Part shown: positions 1 through 7,589 of the stretch, piece by piece
How positions within the stretch are numbered: position 1 is the first letter of the stretch
Layout of the letters: every line of letters starts with the position of its first letter
NCBI RefSeq assembly: GCF_018437265.1
Contig: NZ_JAAMFL010000010.1
Coordinates: 34,529 to 98,528, forward strand
From: Fructobacillus parabroussonetiae
Lineage (GTDB): Bacteria > Bacillota > Bacilli > Lactobacillales > Lactobacillaceae
Length of the DNA: 64,000 nt
Direction: 5' to 3'
Notes under the pieces: model-generated
The model's database searches: none
What the model was told of the DNA's origin: nothing
The model's input: the letters and a program-made list of their open reading frames with translations, nothing else
Translations under genes and position numbers: made by a program

Positions 1-442
1 CCCGGGCCATGAGCCGTTCCAACTGTTCACGTTCACTGGCTGAAACCACGAGCACCTGATCGAACCAACCGGTCTTTTCATAGTGCTGTTCAAAAAAGAG
101 CGGAATGGCACAAAAGACAATCGGTTCTTCCTTCATTTTGAAAAAGGCCAGCTGGTCACGAATAGCTGATTGAATTTCGGGGCTAGTAATCTTGGTTAGT
201 TCTTTCAAAAGAGCCGGGTTAGCAAAGACTTTTTCGCCGAGAGCCTTCCGGTCTAAGACACCGTTTTGAACGATTTCTTGCCCAAAGGCCTCCTTGATTT
301 CTTCGAGCGTGTGGGTGCCCGGTTCGACAACTTGGCGAGCCAATAGATCAGCGTCAACGACCCGGTAACCCGCCTGTCGAATTTGATCGGTTACTGCTGA
401 TTTTCCTGAGGCAATACCGCCCGTAATCGCTATCACTTTCAT
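1..442 (-). CDS. coaE: dephospho-CoA kinase, 3' end outside window
   Basis: Phosphorylates the ribose 3'-OH of dephospho-CoA, the last step of CoA synthesis, in the cytoplasm. Translating the minus strand from the ATG at 440-442 gives MKVIAITGGIASGKS, the P-loop of the CoaE family, followed by a DADLLAR segment typical of the family. The reading frame is open to the left edge, so about 147 residues are seen and the C-terminal quarter is missing. An AAGGAG ribosome-binding site lies seven bases before the start, inside the end of the upstream gene. The start overlaps the upstream stop by four bases, so it is translationally coupled to the DUF975 gene and mutM. The mutM-coaE pairing is common in Firmicutes; the gene between them is not. 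Confidence 0.95.
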   Translation of the reverse strand, partial: MKVIAITGGIASGKSAVTDQIRQAGYRVVDADLLARQVVEPGTHTLEEIKEAFGQEIVQNGVLDRKALGEKVFANPALLKELTKITSPEIQSAIRDQLAFFKMKEEPIVFCAIPLFFEQHYEKTGWFDQVLVVSASEREQLERLMAR

Positions 443-1140
443 GATCCAGCTCCTTCAATCGCTTGTGCAAAAACCTGAGTGGAATAAACCACTCGGCATG
501 TATTCAAATAAGGGGTAACAAAAAAGTAGGCCAATCCGCCAGTTAACAGCGCGAGCCTCTGCCAGCCGATAAAGGACAATTCCAAGAGGAAAAGTTCTCG
601 TTTGCGACCCGTCATCACCCGTCGCGAAATCGTTACGTAATCCGTTAACGATGCCTGCTTTCGGTCAAAAAGCAGATCCATTTTATAGGCGTAATAGGTC
701 TGAGAGTAGGAGAAGACTTTGACGAGAGCGGGCAGGCCCAAAAAGGACCAGAAGAACAACTGAATTCGTTGAACGAAGACCAATAAGAAGGCTTCCAGGA
801 AACGCTTTGGCGCAAAGGCTTGAAAAGCGGATCGGTAGCCAAAATTCTTCGTTGGCTTCTGGAAAAAATCGACGATGGCCCATTTGCAAGACCAGGTCAG
901 TAAGAGGAACAAAGCCGAGAAAAAAGTCCGCGTCAAATACCAGTCACTCGTTGCATCCGAAGGCAGGAACACATAGCCGGCCCATGTGAGATAGACCATT
1001 CCCCAAAGCAGGAGGGCCTTTACCATCTGAAGCACAATGAGCGGCCAGGTTGCCTTCAAACTCTTCTTATACTGTTCTTTTAATTGTTTCTTAGCCGTCA
1101 ATTTGACGCGACGACGAGAGATGGCTACAAATTTTGACAT
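439..1140 (-). CDS. DUF975 family integral membrane protein
   Basis: A 233-residue membrane protein with about five hydrophobic segments. The FSYSQTYYAYKMD segment, the A/T-x-x-SRRVMTGRK segment and the ELSFIGW segment match the conserved core of the DUF975 family, whose function is unknown. It sits between mutM (18 bases upstream) and coaE (4-base overlap) in what reads as one operon. The N-terminus is strongly basic and faces the cytoplasm by the positive-inside rule. A second DUF975 gene with the same motifs lies at 13033-13749. Compared with that copy this one is divergent (VFSYSQTYYAYK against SFSYSQALYVYK). No enzymatic motif was seen; a role in membrane or envelope homeostasis would be speculation. 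Confidence 0.8.
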   Translation of the reverse strand: MSKFVAISRRRVKLTAKKQLKEQYKKSLKATWPLIVLQMVKALLLWGMVYLTWAGYVFLPSDATSDWYLTRTFFSALFLLLTWSCKWAIVDFFQKPTKNFGYRSAFQAFAPKRFLEAFLLVFVQRIQLFFWSFLGLPALVKVFSYSQTYYAYKMDLLFDRKQASLTDYVTISRRVMTGRKRELFLLELSFIGWQRLALLTGGLAYFFVTPYLNTCRVVYSTQVFAQAIEGAGS

Positions 1141-1158
1141 AATGCTTTCAATGCTTAC

Positions 1159-1989
1159 TTATTTTTTGATTTGGCACTTCGGGCAAAAAGTCGTTCCCCG
1201 TTGCCCGACCTTGATCTTTTTCAAGGTTGTGCCACAACGAAGGCAGGGCAACTTCGCACGGCCATAGACCTGCAGTTCATTTTGAAAATGGCCCGTTTCC
1301 CCATAAATATTGGAGAATGAATGAACCGTTGTCCCGTGATGGGCAGTTGCCCGATCAATTTCTTTAATAATGTTTCGACGTAATTCGCCAAGTTTGCGAG
1401 TCGAGAGCTTATCCGTCGTCGTTTCGGGATGAATCCGCGACATCCAAAGAACCTCGTCCGCATAGATATTACCCAAACCCGCGATGTTGGACTGGTCGAG
1501 CAAAAAGCTCTTGACCACGCGATGACTCTTCCCAAAGATCTTTTTCATATAGTCGAGATGAAGGTCTTCTTCGGTTGGTTCGGGACCTAAATTCTTCAAG
1601 CCGGAAACGTCTTGCATCTCGCTCCCCGTCTTGACTAAAGTCATGCGGCCAAAGCGACGGGTATCATTATAAAAAAGCTGCCGATCATCTGCCAAATGAA
1701 AGGCGACTTCGGTATGCTTATGGTAATTCGCCCCTTCTGGTTCAACGGAGTACTGTCCCTCCATCCGAAGGTGTGACACAATGGTTGCTTGATTGGACAG
1801 GCGGAAAAGCAAATACTTGCCTCGACGATCGATTTTTTCAATCACCGTTCCAACCAATTCCTTTTTAAAGTCTGTCAAATCTGACGTAACGACTTTGGGA
1901 TAAGGGACGTCGACTTTTTCAATCTTGGCCCCTTTCACCAAATTCGTCAATCCGCGGCGGACCGTTTCCACTTCCGGTAGTTCTGGCAT
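1159..1989 (-). CDS. mutM: formamidopyrimidine-DNA glycosylase (Fpg/MutM)
   Basis: Bifunctional base-excision repair enzyme that removes 8-oxoguanine and formamidopyrimidines and cleaves the abasic site. The 276-residue protein starts MPELPEVETVRRGL, so the catalytic Pro2 and Glu3 are present. The H2TH region contains GLGNIYADEVLW and the C-terminus ends in a four-cysteine zinc finger (CLRCG near residue 249, CPKC near 270). Length is normal for the family. It is the first gene of an apparent mutM-DUF975-coaE operon read leftwards. The gene is divergent from the permease at 2302. Confidence 0.97.
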   Translation of the reverse strand: MPELPEVETVRRGLTNLVKGAKIEKVDVPYPKVVTSDLTDFKKELVGTVIEKIDRRGKYLLFRLSNQATIVSHLRMEGQYSVEPEGANYHKHTEVAFHLADDRQLFYNDTRRFGRMTLVKTGSEMQDVSGLKNLGPEPTEEDLHLDYMKKIFGKSHRVVKSFLLDQSNIAGLGNIYADEVLWMSRIHPETTTDKLSTRKLGELRRNIIKEIDRATAHHGTTVHSFSNIYGETGHFQNELQVYGRAKLPCLRCGTTLKKIKVGQRGTTFCPKCQIKK

Positions 1990-2207
1990 GGCTTTTCCTC
2001 CATCATTGCTAGCATGAACAAGAAAAATAAAGCGGTCAAAAAAAGCTTACTTTCCTTTATCAATAATGATTTCCTAAAGCTTAATTTTACCACAATTCAA
2101 GACAGCGCCCCTTGATTCAAGCGAGGCTTTCATAAAAACAGGTCAATGGATGAAAGCAGAACCGGCAAGACAGGCCCTTAAAATCCGCTTAAGGCGTCGC
2201 CCATTCA

Positions 2208-2236
2208 TTGACAGTCCTGATTAATTAAATTATCAT
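2208..2236 (+). promoter_or_regulatory. promoter of the APC permease, within the 1990-2301 intergenic region
   Basis: TTGACA at 2208-2213, a 17-base spacer and TATCAT at 2231-2236 form a strong sigma-A promoter reading into the permease at 2302. The 312-base intergenic stretch 1990-2301 also holds a short inverted repeat, CCTTAA at 2176-2181 with TTAAGG at 2189-2194, just upstream of the -35. No T-box, riboswitch consensus or small ORF with a ribosome-binding site was recognised in it. Confidence 0.75.
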
Positions 2237-2301
2237 TAGAAAAGCAGTTTTAACGGCAGTTTCTTAACTGTTCCGTCATTTTAGAAAGTAGGCATTCGTT
2301 C

Positions 2302-3594
2302 ATGGGCAAGGTCAGTCAGCGCACACAAAAAATGGGCTTTATCAGCCTCATCCTATTTGGCATTAACGCCATCATTGGATCCGGCATCTTTTTATTGCCC
2401 TCGACTGGCATGAAGCTCTTCGGCCCTGCCAGCATTCTGGTTTTGCTCTTTGATGGCTGCCTGGCCTTCTTCATCGCCATGTGCTTTGCCGAGTGTGCTT
2501 CCTACTTTAAAGAATCCGGTGGCGCCTATGTTTATGCCCGCGAGGCCTTTGGCCGCTTCGTCGGCTACGAGGTCGGCTTTGTCACCTGGGCCATCTGGAT
2601 CATTGCCGAAGGAACCATGTACACGGCTTTTGCAACGGCCCTTGGCGGCATTTTTCCGAACTTGGCTAACCCGACTGCAAAAGTCGTCATTATCCTTTCT
2701 TTGTATTTGGCACTGATGGCCTTGAACACCTCGGGCGTTCACCTGGCAACGGTCATGCAAAACATCGTCACCGTTGGGAAGCTAGTCCCCATCTTTCTCG
2801 TCATTTTGGCCGGGCTTTTCTTCATTAAGCCCACGCACTTCGATCCCTTCTTTGTGAAGCAGCTGACGACGGTACCAAACTTTGCCACAGCCGCCATCAC
2901 CCTTTTCTACATTTTCTCCGGCTTCGAACGTGTGGTCATTACCGCAGGAGAAATGGAGAACGTCCAAAAAAACCTGCCCAAGGCTCTCTTAATTTCCCTT
3001 GGAACCGTTGTAGTCGTCTACATCTTGGTCATGGTCACTTCGATTGGCGTGCTTGGTGGCCGACTCGCCAGCTCCACCGTGCCGCTGAAGGATACCATGC
3101 AGGCCGTTGCCGGTAACTTCGGTGCCAACTTGATTTCCTTTGGAACCATTGTTTCAATTGGTGGTATCTGTCTGGCCTCCTCCTTCGTTTCACCACGGTC
3201 CGGTTTGGCCCTTGCTGAAAACAAGATGATGCCAAAGTACCTCACCAAGAAAAACAAGAAAAACGCGCCTTACGCCGCCATCATCACGTCATCAACCATC
3301 TCCATGATTGTGGCCTGCTCCGGTTCCTTCGCTGTCTTGGCTCAGATTTCAGCCGTTTCCCGTTTTGCGCAATTCATTCCGACAATCATTGCCGTTTTGG
3401 TCTTCCGTAAGACGATGAAGCAAGACCAAGGCGCCTTCCGCTTACCCGGCGGTCCCGTCATCCCAGTTCTTGCGCTACTCGCCTCACTTTGGCTGCTCAG
3501 CCACGTTTCGCTGACAAACTTACTCTGGGGACTGGGTGCCCTCGTGATTGCGGTGCCATTCTATTTCATGACTGGCAGTCACAAAAAGGCCTAA
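2302..3594 (+). CDS. APC superfamily amino acid permease
   Basis: A 430-residue polytopic transporter with about 12 membrane helices. The N-terminal GINAIIGSGIFLLPS segment is the conserved helix-1 substrate-binding motif (unwound G-S-G) of the amino acid/polyamine/organocation superfamily, and FAECASYFKESGGAYVYA matches helices 2-3 of that family. The layout resembles the basic amino acid/polyamine and YfnA-like subgroup, but substrate cannot be read from sequence. It is a single-gene unit with its own promoter at 2208-2236 and a terminator at 3608-3650, convergent with hicB. The start ATG at 2302 has only a weak upstream ribosome-binding site. Confidence 0.85.
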   Translation: MGKVSQRTQKMGFISLILFGINAIIGSGIFLLPSTGMKLFGPASILVLLFDGCLAFFIAMCFAECASYFKESGGAYVYAREAFGRFVGYEVGFVTWAIWIIAEGTMYTAFATALGGIFPNLANPTAKVVIILSLYLALMALNTSGVHLATVMQNIVTVGKLVPIFLVILAGLFFIKPTHFDPFFVKQLTTVPNFATAAITLFYIFSGFERVVITAGEMENVQKNLPKALLISLGTVVVVYILVMVTSIGVLGGRLASSTVPLKDTMQAVAGNFGANLISFGTIVSIGGICLASSFVSPRSGLALAENKMMPKYLTKKNKKNAPYAAIITSSTISMIVACSGSFAVLAQISAVSRFAQFIPTIIAVLVFRKTMKQDQGAFRLPGGPVIPVLALLASLWLLSHVSLTNLLWGLGALVIAVPFYFMTGSHKKA

Positions 3595-3607
3595 ATAAAA
3601 CAACATT

Positions 3608-3650
3608 AAAAAAGCAGTTGGAAATCGATATGATTTCCAACTGCTTTTTT
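3608..3650. terminator. bidirectional terminator between permease and hicB
   Basis: An 18-base stem (arms 3608-3625 and 3632-3649) begins with A6 and ends in T6, so it can end transcription from both the permease (plus) and hicAB (minus). Confidence 0.9.
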
Positions 3651-3658
3651 GTTGAACT

Positions 3659-4060
3659 TTAAAATCCCAAACGTTGCGCCAGCGCTTCAGATAGCACTTG
3701 TGACACATTAATTTTTTCTTCATTAGCCAACACGTTGAGGTACTTTGGAACAGTTACTGACCGTCGAACGGTTTGCGACATATTTTCTCGGTACCAGTGT
3801 GCCATATTAACAGGAATATAGGCAATCCGTTCATTGTCCTGCAACTCCCAAGCACCGGCGTCCATCACTTCCGGATACTCTTTTTTGCCATCTAACATTG
3901 TTGCGATAGCATCGACCGCCCAATAGGCTGCCTCGTTAAAATCTTTTCCCTCTGTATGCATGCCAGGAATATTAGGCGAATATACCGTCACAACACGGCC
4001 ATCCTCGTCCTTGTATTCCGTCATAATCACGGGATACATAATGGTTTTATTTTGATCCAT
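3659..4060 (-). CDS. hicB: HicB family antitoxin
   Basis: Antitoxin of a type II HicAB pair. The N-terminal half has the degenerate RNase-H-like HicB fold signature (YPVIMTEYKDEDG, then VYSPNIPGMHTEGKDFNEAAYWA), and the C-terminus has a ribbon-helix-helix DNA-binding segment (RRSVTVPKYLNVLA then NVSQVLSEAL). The start is taken at the ATG at 4058-4060 because GGAG lies seven bases upstream; an in-frame codon five residues earlier has no such site. hicA lies immediately upstream and ends 26 bases before this start. By family knowledge HicB blocks HicA and represses the operon. Confidence 0.9.
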   Translation of the reverse strand: MDQNKTIMYPVIMTEYKDEDGRVVTVYSPNIPGMHTEGKDFNEAAYWAVDAIATMLDGKKEYPEVMDAGAWELQDNERIAYIPVNMAHWYRENMSQTVRRSVTVPKYLNVLANEEKINVSQVLSEALAQRLGF

Positions 4061-4086
4061 TTTCTTTCTCCACAATTGAATACAAA

Positions 4087-4284
4087 TTAGACTAAGCCAA
4101 TGTCCTTCATGACTGCACGCTCGGTCCCCTTACTAATCTCTGCGCCATGGCCATGAAATGGAATCTCCGTTGTACGCCCATCCGCATGTTGATAGCGCCG
4201 GTGACTCCCACGACCTTTGGTTTTCACACGTTTGAACCCTTGTTGTAAAACGATCTTTTCTAACTTTTCTGGCTTGATTGTCAT
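4087..4284 (-). CDS. hicA: HicA family mRNA interferase toxin
   Basis: A 65-residue double-stranded-RNA-binding-fold toxin that cleaves mRNA in the family. The diagnostic pattern is clear: GSHRRYQHADGR with the catalytic histidine in GSHR, then IPFHGHGAEISKGTERAVMKDIG. It is the first gene of the hicA-hicB operon, the usual order. The ATG at 4282-4284 is preferred; a TTG codon directly before it is in frame but offers nothing better. The ribosome-binding site is weak, consistent with low toxin expression. Antitoxin HicB follows 26 bases downstream. Confidence 0.92.
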   Translation of the reverse strand: MTIKPEKLEKIVLQQGFKRVKTKGRGSHRRYQHADGRTTEIPFHGHGAEISKGTERAVMKDIGLV

Positions 4285-4299
4285 CAACTCAACTAAAGT

Positions 4300-4336
4300 A
4301 TATGCATATTATATATACCGAAAAATCATCAGTCAA
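4300..4336 (-). promoter_or_regulatory. hicAB promoter with palindrome over the -10
   Basis: On the minus strand TTGACT (plus 4331-4336), a 17-base spacer and TATAAT (plus 4308-4313) form a near-consensus promoter ending about 25 bases before hicA. The perfect 10-bp palindrome ATATGCATAT (4300-4309) touches the -10 and the start point, a sensible place for HicB autorepression. That binding is inferred. Confidence 0.75.
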
Positions 4337-4461
4337 TGAGGTAATCGCTATGATTACACAGGGGCATAACTTTTTTCCTTTTTAATTTTTTCTTTACACT
4401 AATTGATACGTAAATACTTCATAAAAAACATCAATCGATCAAAAATTTAAAAGAAAGCATC

Positions 4462-4492
4462 AAAAAAAGGCCCCTTCTTTCAAAGGGCCTTT
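4462..4492 (-). terminator. terminator of the DEAD-box helicase gene
   Basis: AAAGGCCC (4466-4473) pairs with GGGCCTTT (4485-4492), and the minus strand continues into T7. The rest of 4338-4523 is AT-rich without a recognisable gene. Confidence 0.85.
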
Positions 4493-4523
4493 CATTCTTC
4501 ATAAAAAACAACGGTCTAGCCAA

Positions 4524-5891
4524 TCATTGATCGTGCTTCGTCGCCCACTTTGGCTTTCCTTTGTTCTTCTTTTTACGTGCTTGGTGCTTCTGTTTGACTT
4601 TTTTCAAAGCCTTCGGGTCTTCTTGCTTCTTAGCTGCTGCCTTTCGAGCAGCAAAGCCCTGCCCCGGCTTCTTAACAGAAGAGGGCTTTTTGTCATCCCT
4701 CCGCCGACGGGTAGATGCGACGCTGACTGCCTGAGGACGATCTGAATCATCATCAACAGCCGGCGTTTTCCCCTGGGTGGATACAACGGGCTTGTTGGTT
4801 TTTTTATCGGCAACAGAGCCCCAAGAAAACTTTTCAAGTGGCAAGTCCTCTGGCAAGTACTGCTTCAACAAGCGGATGTCGTGGTCGTTTCCAAGGGTCA
4901 AAACCTGCCCCTTTTCACCAGCACGACCAGTACGGCCCGAGCGGTGAAGGTAGGTTGTCAGGTTACGTGGCACTTGGGCGTTGACGACCAGTGGGAGCCC
5001 GGTAATGTCGAGGCCACGACCAGCAACATCAGTGGCCAAGAGCAAGTCTAAGTCACCCTTTTTGAAAGCCTTCAAGGCATCAGCACGCTTCAGGTGTGAC
5101 TTTTCATTGTTTCCAACCGACATGACCGAGGCGTGTTCGTGGCGCAGGGCTGCTTGAGCAGCCACCAAGGCATTGATGGAATTAAAGAAGACCAGTGCCT
5201 GCACGTGTCGGCGGGCAAGTTCAATCAAGACTTTGTGGTTGGCACGACCATCAACGTGCAAGTAGGTGTGGCCAATCGTTTCTGGCGAACGCTGGCCAAC
5301 GGATACCGGCTTCACCGACTGCCCGAAGAGGCGTTCAACCCAGGCTAAATCGACACCGGATGTGGCGGAGAAGAGAGAGACTTGTTGCAAATTAGGCAGG
5401 CTTTCCGCCAATTTTTCTAATTCGCTAGCATGTTCCTCCGTCAAAGTCGCGTCGGCCTCATCGACGACCAACATTGAAAAGTCCTTTGTTTTCAAGGCAT
5501 TTCCATCAATCATCGTCTGGATTCGGCCGAGTGTCCCAACCACAACGGCTGGCTTTTCCTTCTTCAGCTTATCGGCCTGTCGTTTCCCATTGGCACCACC
5601 AATCAAAGCGGCGACTTTGACACCAATTAAGGCAGCATAGGGGCGAATCTCCTGCGCTAACTGCGCCCCCAACTCCTGCGACGGCGCCAAAATCAAGAGT
5701 TGGTGACTCTTTTTTTTCAAATCAAGTCGTGAGAGCAATGGTAGGGCAAAGGCCAAGGTTTTTCCAGAGCCCGTTGGCGCTAGGCCAAAGAGCGATTGGC
5801 CATCTGCCAGCGGTTCAAAGAGCGCTTCTTGTATCGGCGTTTTCGAGTCAAAATGCTTGTTAAATTCTTGTTCAAGTTCGGGTAAGATCAT
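4524..5891 (-). CDS. DEAD-box ATP-dependent RNA helicase
   Basis: RNA remodelling helicase, about 455 residues. The ordered motifs are all present: APTGSGKT (I), PSQELGAQ (Ia), GTLGRI (Ib), VDEAD (II), SAT (III), ATDVAGRGLD (V) and HRSGRTGRAG (VI). A basic, disordered tail of about 90 residues rich in Lys/Arg follows and probably binds RNA. In size it resembles the CshB/YfmL-like helicases of Firmicutes; the exact orthologue is not certain. The ATG at 5889-5891 has GGAG six bases upstream, so it is preferred over the in-frame GTG four codons earlier. Single gene with its own terminator at 4462-4492. Confidence 0.93.
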   Translation of the reverse strand: MILPELEQEFNKHFDSKTPIQEALFEPLADGQSLFGLAPTGSGKTLAFALPLLSRLDLKKKSHQLLILAPSQELGAQLAQEIRPYAALIGVKVAALIGGANGKRQADKLKKEKPAVVVGTLGRIQTMIDGNALKTKDFSMLVVDEADATLTEEHASELEKLAESLPNLQQVSLFSATSGVDLAWVERLFGQSVKPVSVGQRSPETIGHTYLHVDGRANHKVLIELARRHVQALVFFNSINALVAAQAALRHEHASVMSVGNNEKSHLKRADALKAFKKGDLDLLLATDVAGRGLDITGLPLVVNAQVPRNLTTYLHRSGRTGRAGEKGQVLTLGNDHDIRLLKQYLPEDLPLEKFSWGSVADKKTNKPVVSTQGKTPAVDDDSDRPQAVSVASTRRRRDDKKPSSVKKPGQGFAARKAAAKKQEDPKALKKVKQKHQARKKKNKGKPKWATKHDQ

Positions 5892-5982
5892 GTCATTCTC
5901 CACGGCAATATCCGCTGTTTACTTTTCTTTATTATAACAGTCGAGGCCGTCGTCATAAAAAGGCCGAAGCGACTTTTCCAAT

Positions 5983-6009
5983 AAAAAAACCTGGTCGCCC
6001 AGGTTTTTT
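5983..6009 (-). terminator. obg terminator
   Basis: CCTGG (5990-5994) and CCAGG (5999-6003) flanked by A7 and T6. The hairpin lies directly after the obg stop on the minus strand. Confidence 0.85.
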
Positions 6010-6010
6010 C

Positions 6011-7330
6011 TTAATCAGAATATTCAAAGACAAAGTTTGTGTTGTTAATCCGGACGTCGTCGCCGTCCTTGGCACCAGCCTCACGGAGCTTATCATCAAC
6101 ACCCATGTGGCGCATCTGACGAGCAAAGCGCATCACGGTTGCCTCACGCTGCAAGTTGGTCATAGCGGCCAACTTTTCAACTTCAGGACCTGAAACCATC
6201 CAGCAATCCAATTCGGCATCCCAATCAACGGATAGATTCACTTGCTTTTCTTCATACTTGTAAAGCTTTGCTTCACCTTCCGTTTCCTCTTCGACCTTGT
6301 AGGCTTCAGGAACCGGTGCTCGGTCAAGCATATCCGCGGTTGCCCGCAACAAGTCATCGACACCTTGATGGGTCACAGCCGAGATGGCCATGATTTCAGG
6401 AGCGACTTTGAGACCTGAGTCTGCCTTGACCTGTTCGACAAAGTGCTGGTAATTCTCTTCAGAATCTGGCATATCCATCTTTGTCGCCACAACAATTTGT
6501 GGTCGTTCCAAAATCGTTGGGTCGTACTGTTCCAACTCGGTCAAGATCTTACGGTATTGCGTGTAAGGATCCTGTCCTTCAATACCAGACATGTCAACTA
6601 AGTGCAAAATCACCCGTGTTCGTTCAACGTGTCGCAAGAATTGGAAACCAAGGCCAACGCCTTCGGAAGCACCTTCAATCAACCCAGGCAAATCCGCCAT
6701 GACAAAGTCACGGTCGTCTTTTAGACGAACCATGCCGATGTTTGGATCAATCGTTGTAAAGTGATAGGCGGCAATCTTTGGCTTGGCGTTGGAAACAACG
6801 GAAAGCAAAGTGGACTTACCGGCTGATGGAAAGCCAACCAAGCCAACATCAGCCAGAACACGCAGTTCCAACTTAATGTTGCGGACTTGGCCCGGCTCAC
6901 CGTTTTCGGATAATTCAGGTGCAGGGTTCGCTGGGGTGGCAAAGTGGATGTTACCACGGCCACCACGGCCACCGCGGGCAACGATCAATGTTTGCCCCTC
7001 GTGCACCATGTCGCCAAGGACTTCCCCCGTATCGACGTCGGTGATGATGGTTCCCTGTGGGACTTTGATGACGCGGTCTTCGGCCGAAGCGCCGGTCATT
7101 CCCTTGGTACCACCTTTTCCACCAGACTGGGCCTTGAAGTGGCGGTTATAACGAAAGTCCATCAAGGTCCGCAGACCTTCATCCACCTTCAAAATGATGG
7201 AGCCACCATGGCCCCCATCCCCACCAAAGGGACCGCCCATGGCGACGAACTTTTCATGACGGAAGGAGACGATACCATCGCCACCCTTGCCGGCTTTTAA
7301 TTCTACTTGTGCTTGATCAACAAATGCCAT
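6011..7330 (-). CDS. obg: GTPase Obg (CgtA), ribosome assembly
   Basis: Essential GTPase in 50S maturation and stress signalling. It has the glycine-rich Obg fold at the N-terminus ([28 protein letters not shown]), the G domain with [10 protein letters not shown] (G1), the G3 DLPG, and TKMD (G4) near residue 300, then the Lactobacillales OCT C-terminal domain. The [11 protein letters not shown] start at 7328-7330 matches the family N-terminus (439 residues); 14 upstream in-frame codons are rejected. A GGAGAGAG site lies upstream. A consensus-like -10 TATAAT is at plus 7430-7435, but its -35 is poor. Confidence 0.96.
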   Translation of the reverse strand: MAFVDQAQVELKAGKGGDGIVSFRHEKFVAMGGPFGGDGGHGGSIILKVDEGLRTLMDFRYNRHFKAQSGGKGGTKGMTGASAEDRVIKVPQGTIITDVDTGEVLGDMVHEGQTLIVARGGRGGRGNIHFATPANPAPELSENGEPGQVRNIKLELRVLADVGLVGFPSAGKSTLLSVVSNAKPKIAAYHFTTIDPNIGMVRLKDDRDFVMADLPGLIEGASEGVGLGFQFLRHVERTRVILHLVDMSGIEGQDPYTQYRKILTELEQYDPTILERPQIVVATKMDMPDSEENYQHFVEQVKADSGLKVAPEIMAISAVTHQGVDDLLRATADMLDRAPVPEAYKVEEETEGEAKLYKYEEKQVNLSVDWDAELDCWMVSGPEVEKLAAMTNLQREATVMRFARQMRHMGVDDKLREAGAKDGDDVRINNTNFVFEYSD

Positions 7331-7522
7331 GAACCGGTCTCTCTCCTTTTTATCCAATCGTGCTACAGACATTTAAGTTTATCATAGAACGGTCTGCTTT
7401 CCTAGCACTAAAAGGCTGATATAAAAATAATTATACGCTTTTTTACTGGAATGAAAAAGTCGATTGGCGCAGTCAGGAAATACATTAGAAATCCCGCTGG
7501 TTACTTTGAAAAATCCGTCTTA

Positions 7523-7550
7523 TTTTCGGCCACTAATTTTCGGCCACTAA
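7523..7550. repeat. perfect 14-bp tandem duplication
   Basis: TTTTCGGCCACTAA occurs twice back to back (7523-7536 and 7537-7550) between obg and the uvrC terminator. It lies in the 217-base spacer 7373-7589, which otherwise holds the possible obg -10 and no gene. Confidence 0.95.
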
Positions 7551-7580
7551 AAAAGCCAGCAAACTGCTGCTTGCTGGCTC
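7549..7580 (-). terminator. uvrC terminator
   Basis: AGCCAGCAA (7554-7562) pairs with TTGCTGGCT (7571-7579); the minus strand runs into a T tract. Confidence 0.85.
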
Positions 7581-7589
7581 TTTATCTTG

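Noticed and set aside
1990..2301. Riboswitch or T-box upstream of the first permease
   Set aside because: No T-box consensus, terminator/antiterminator pair or known aptamer core was recognised; the promoter lies only about 65 bases before the ATG.
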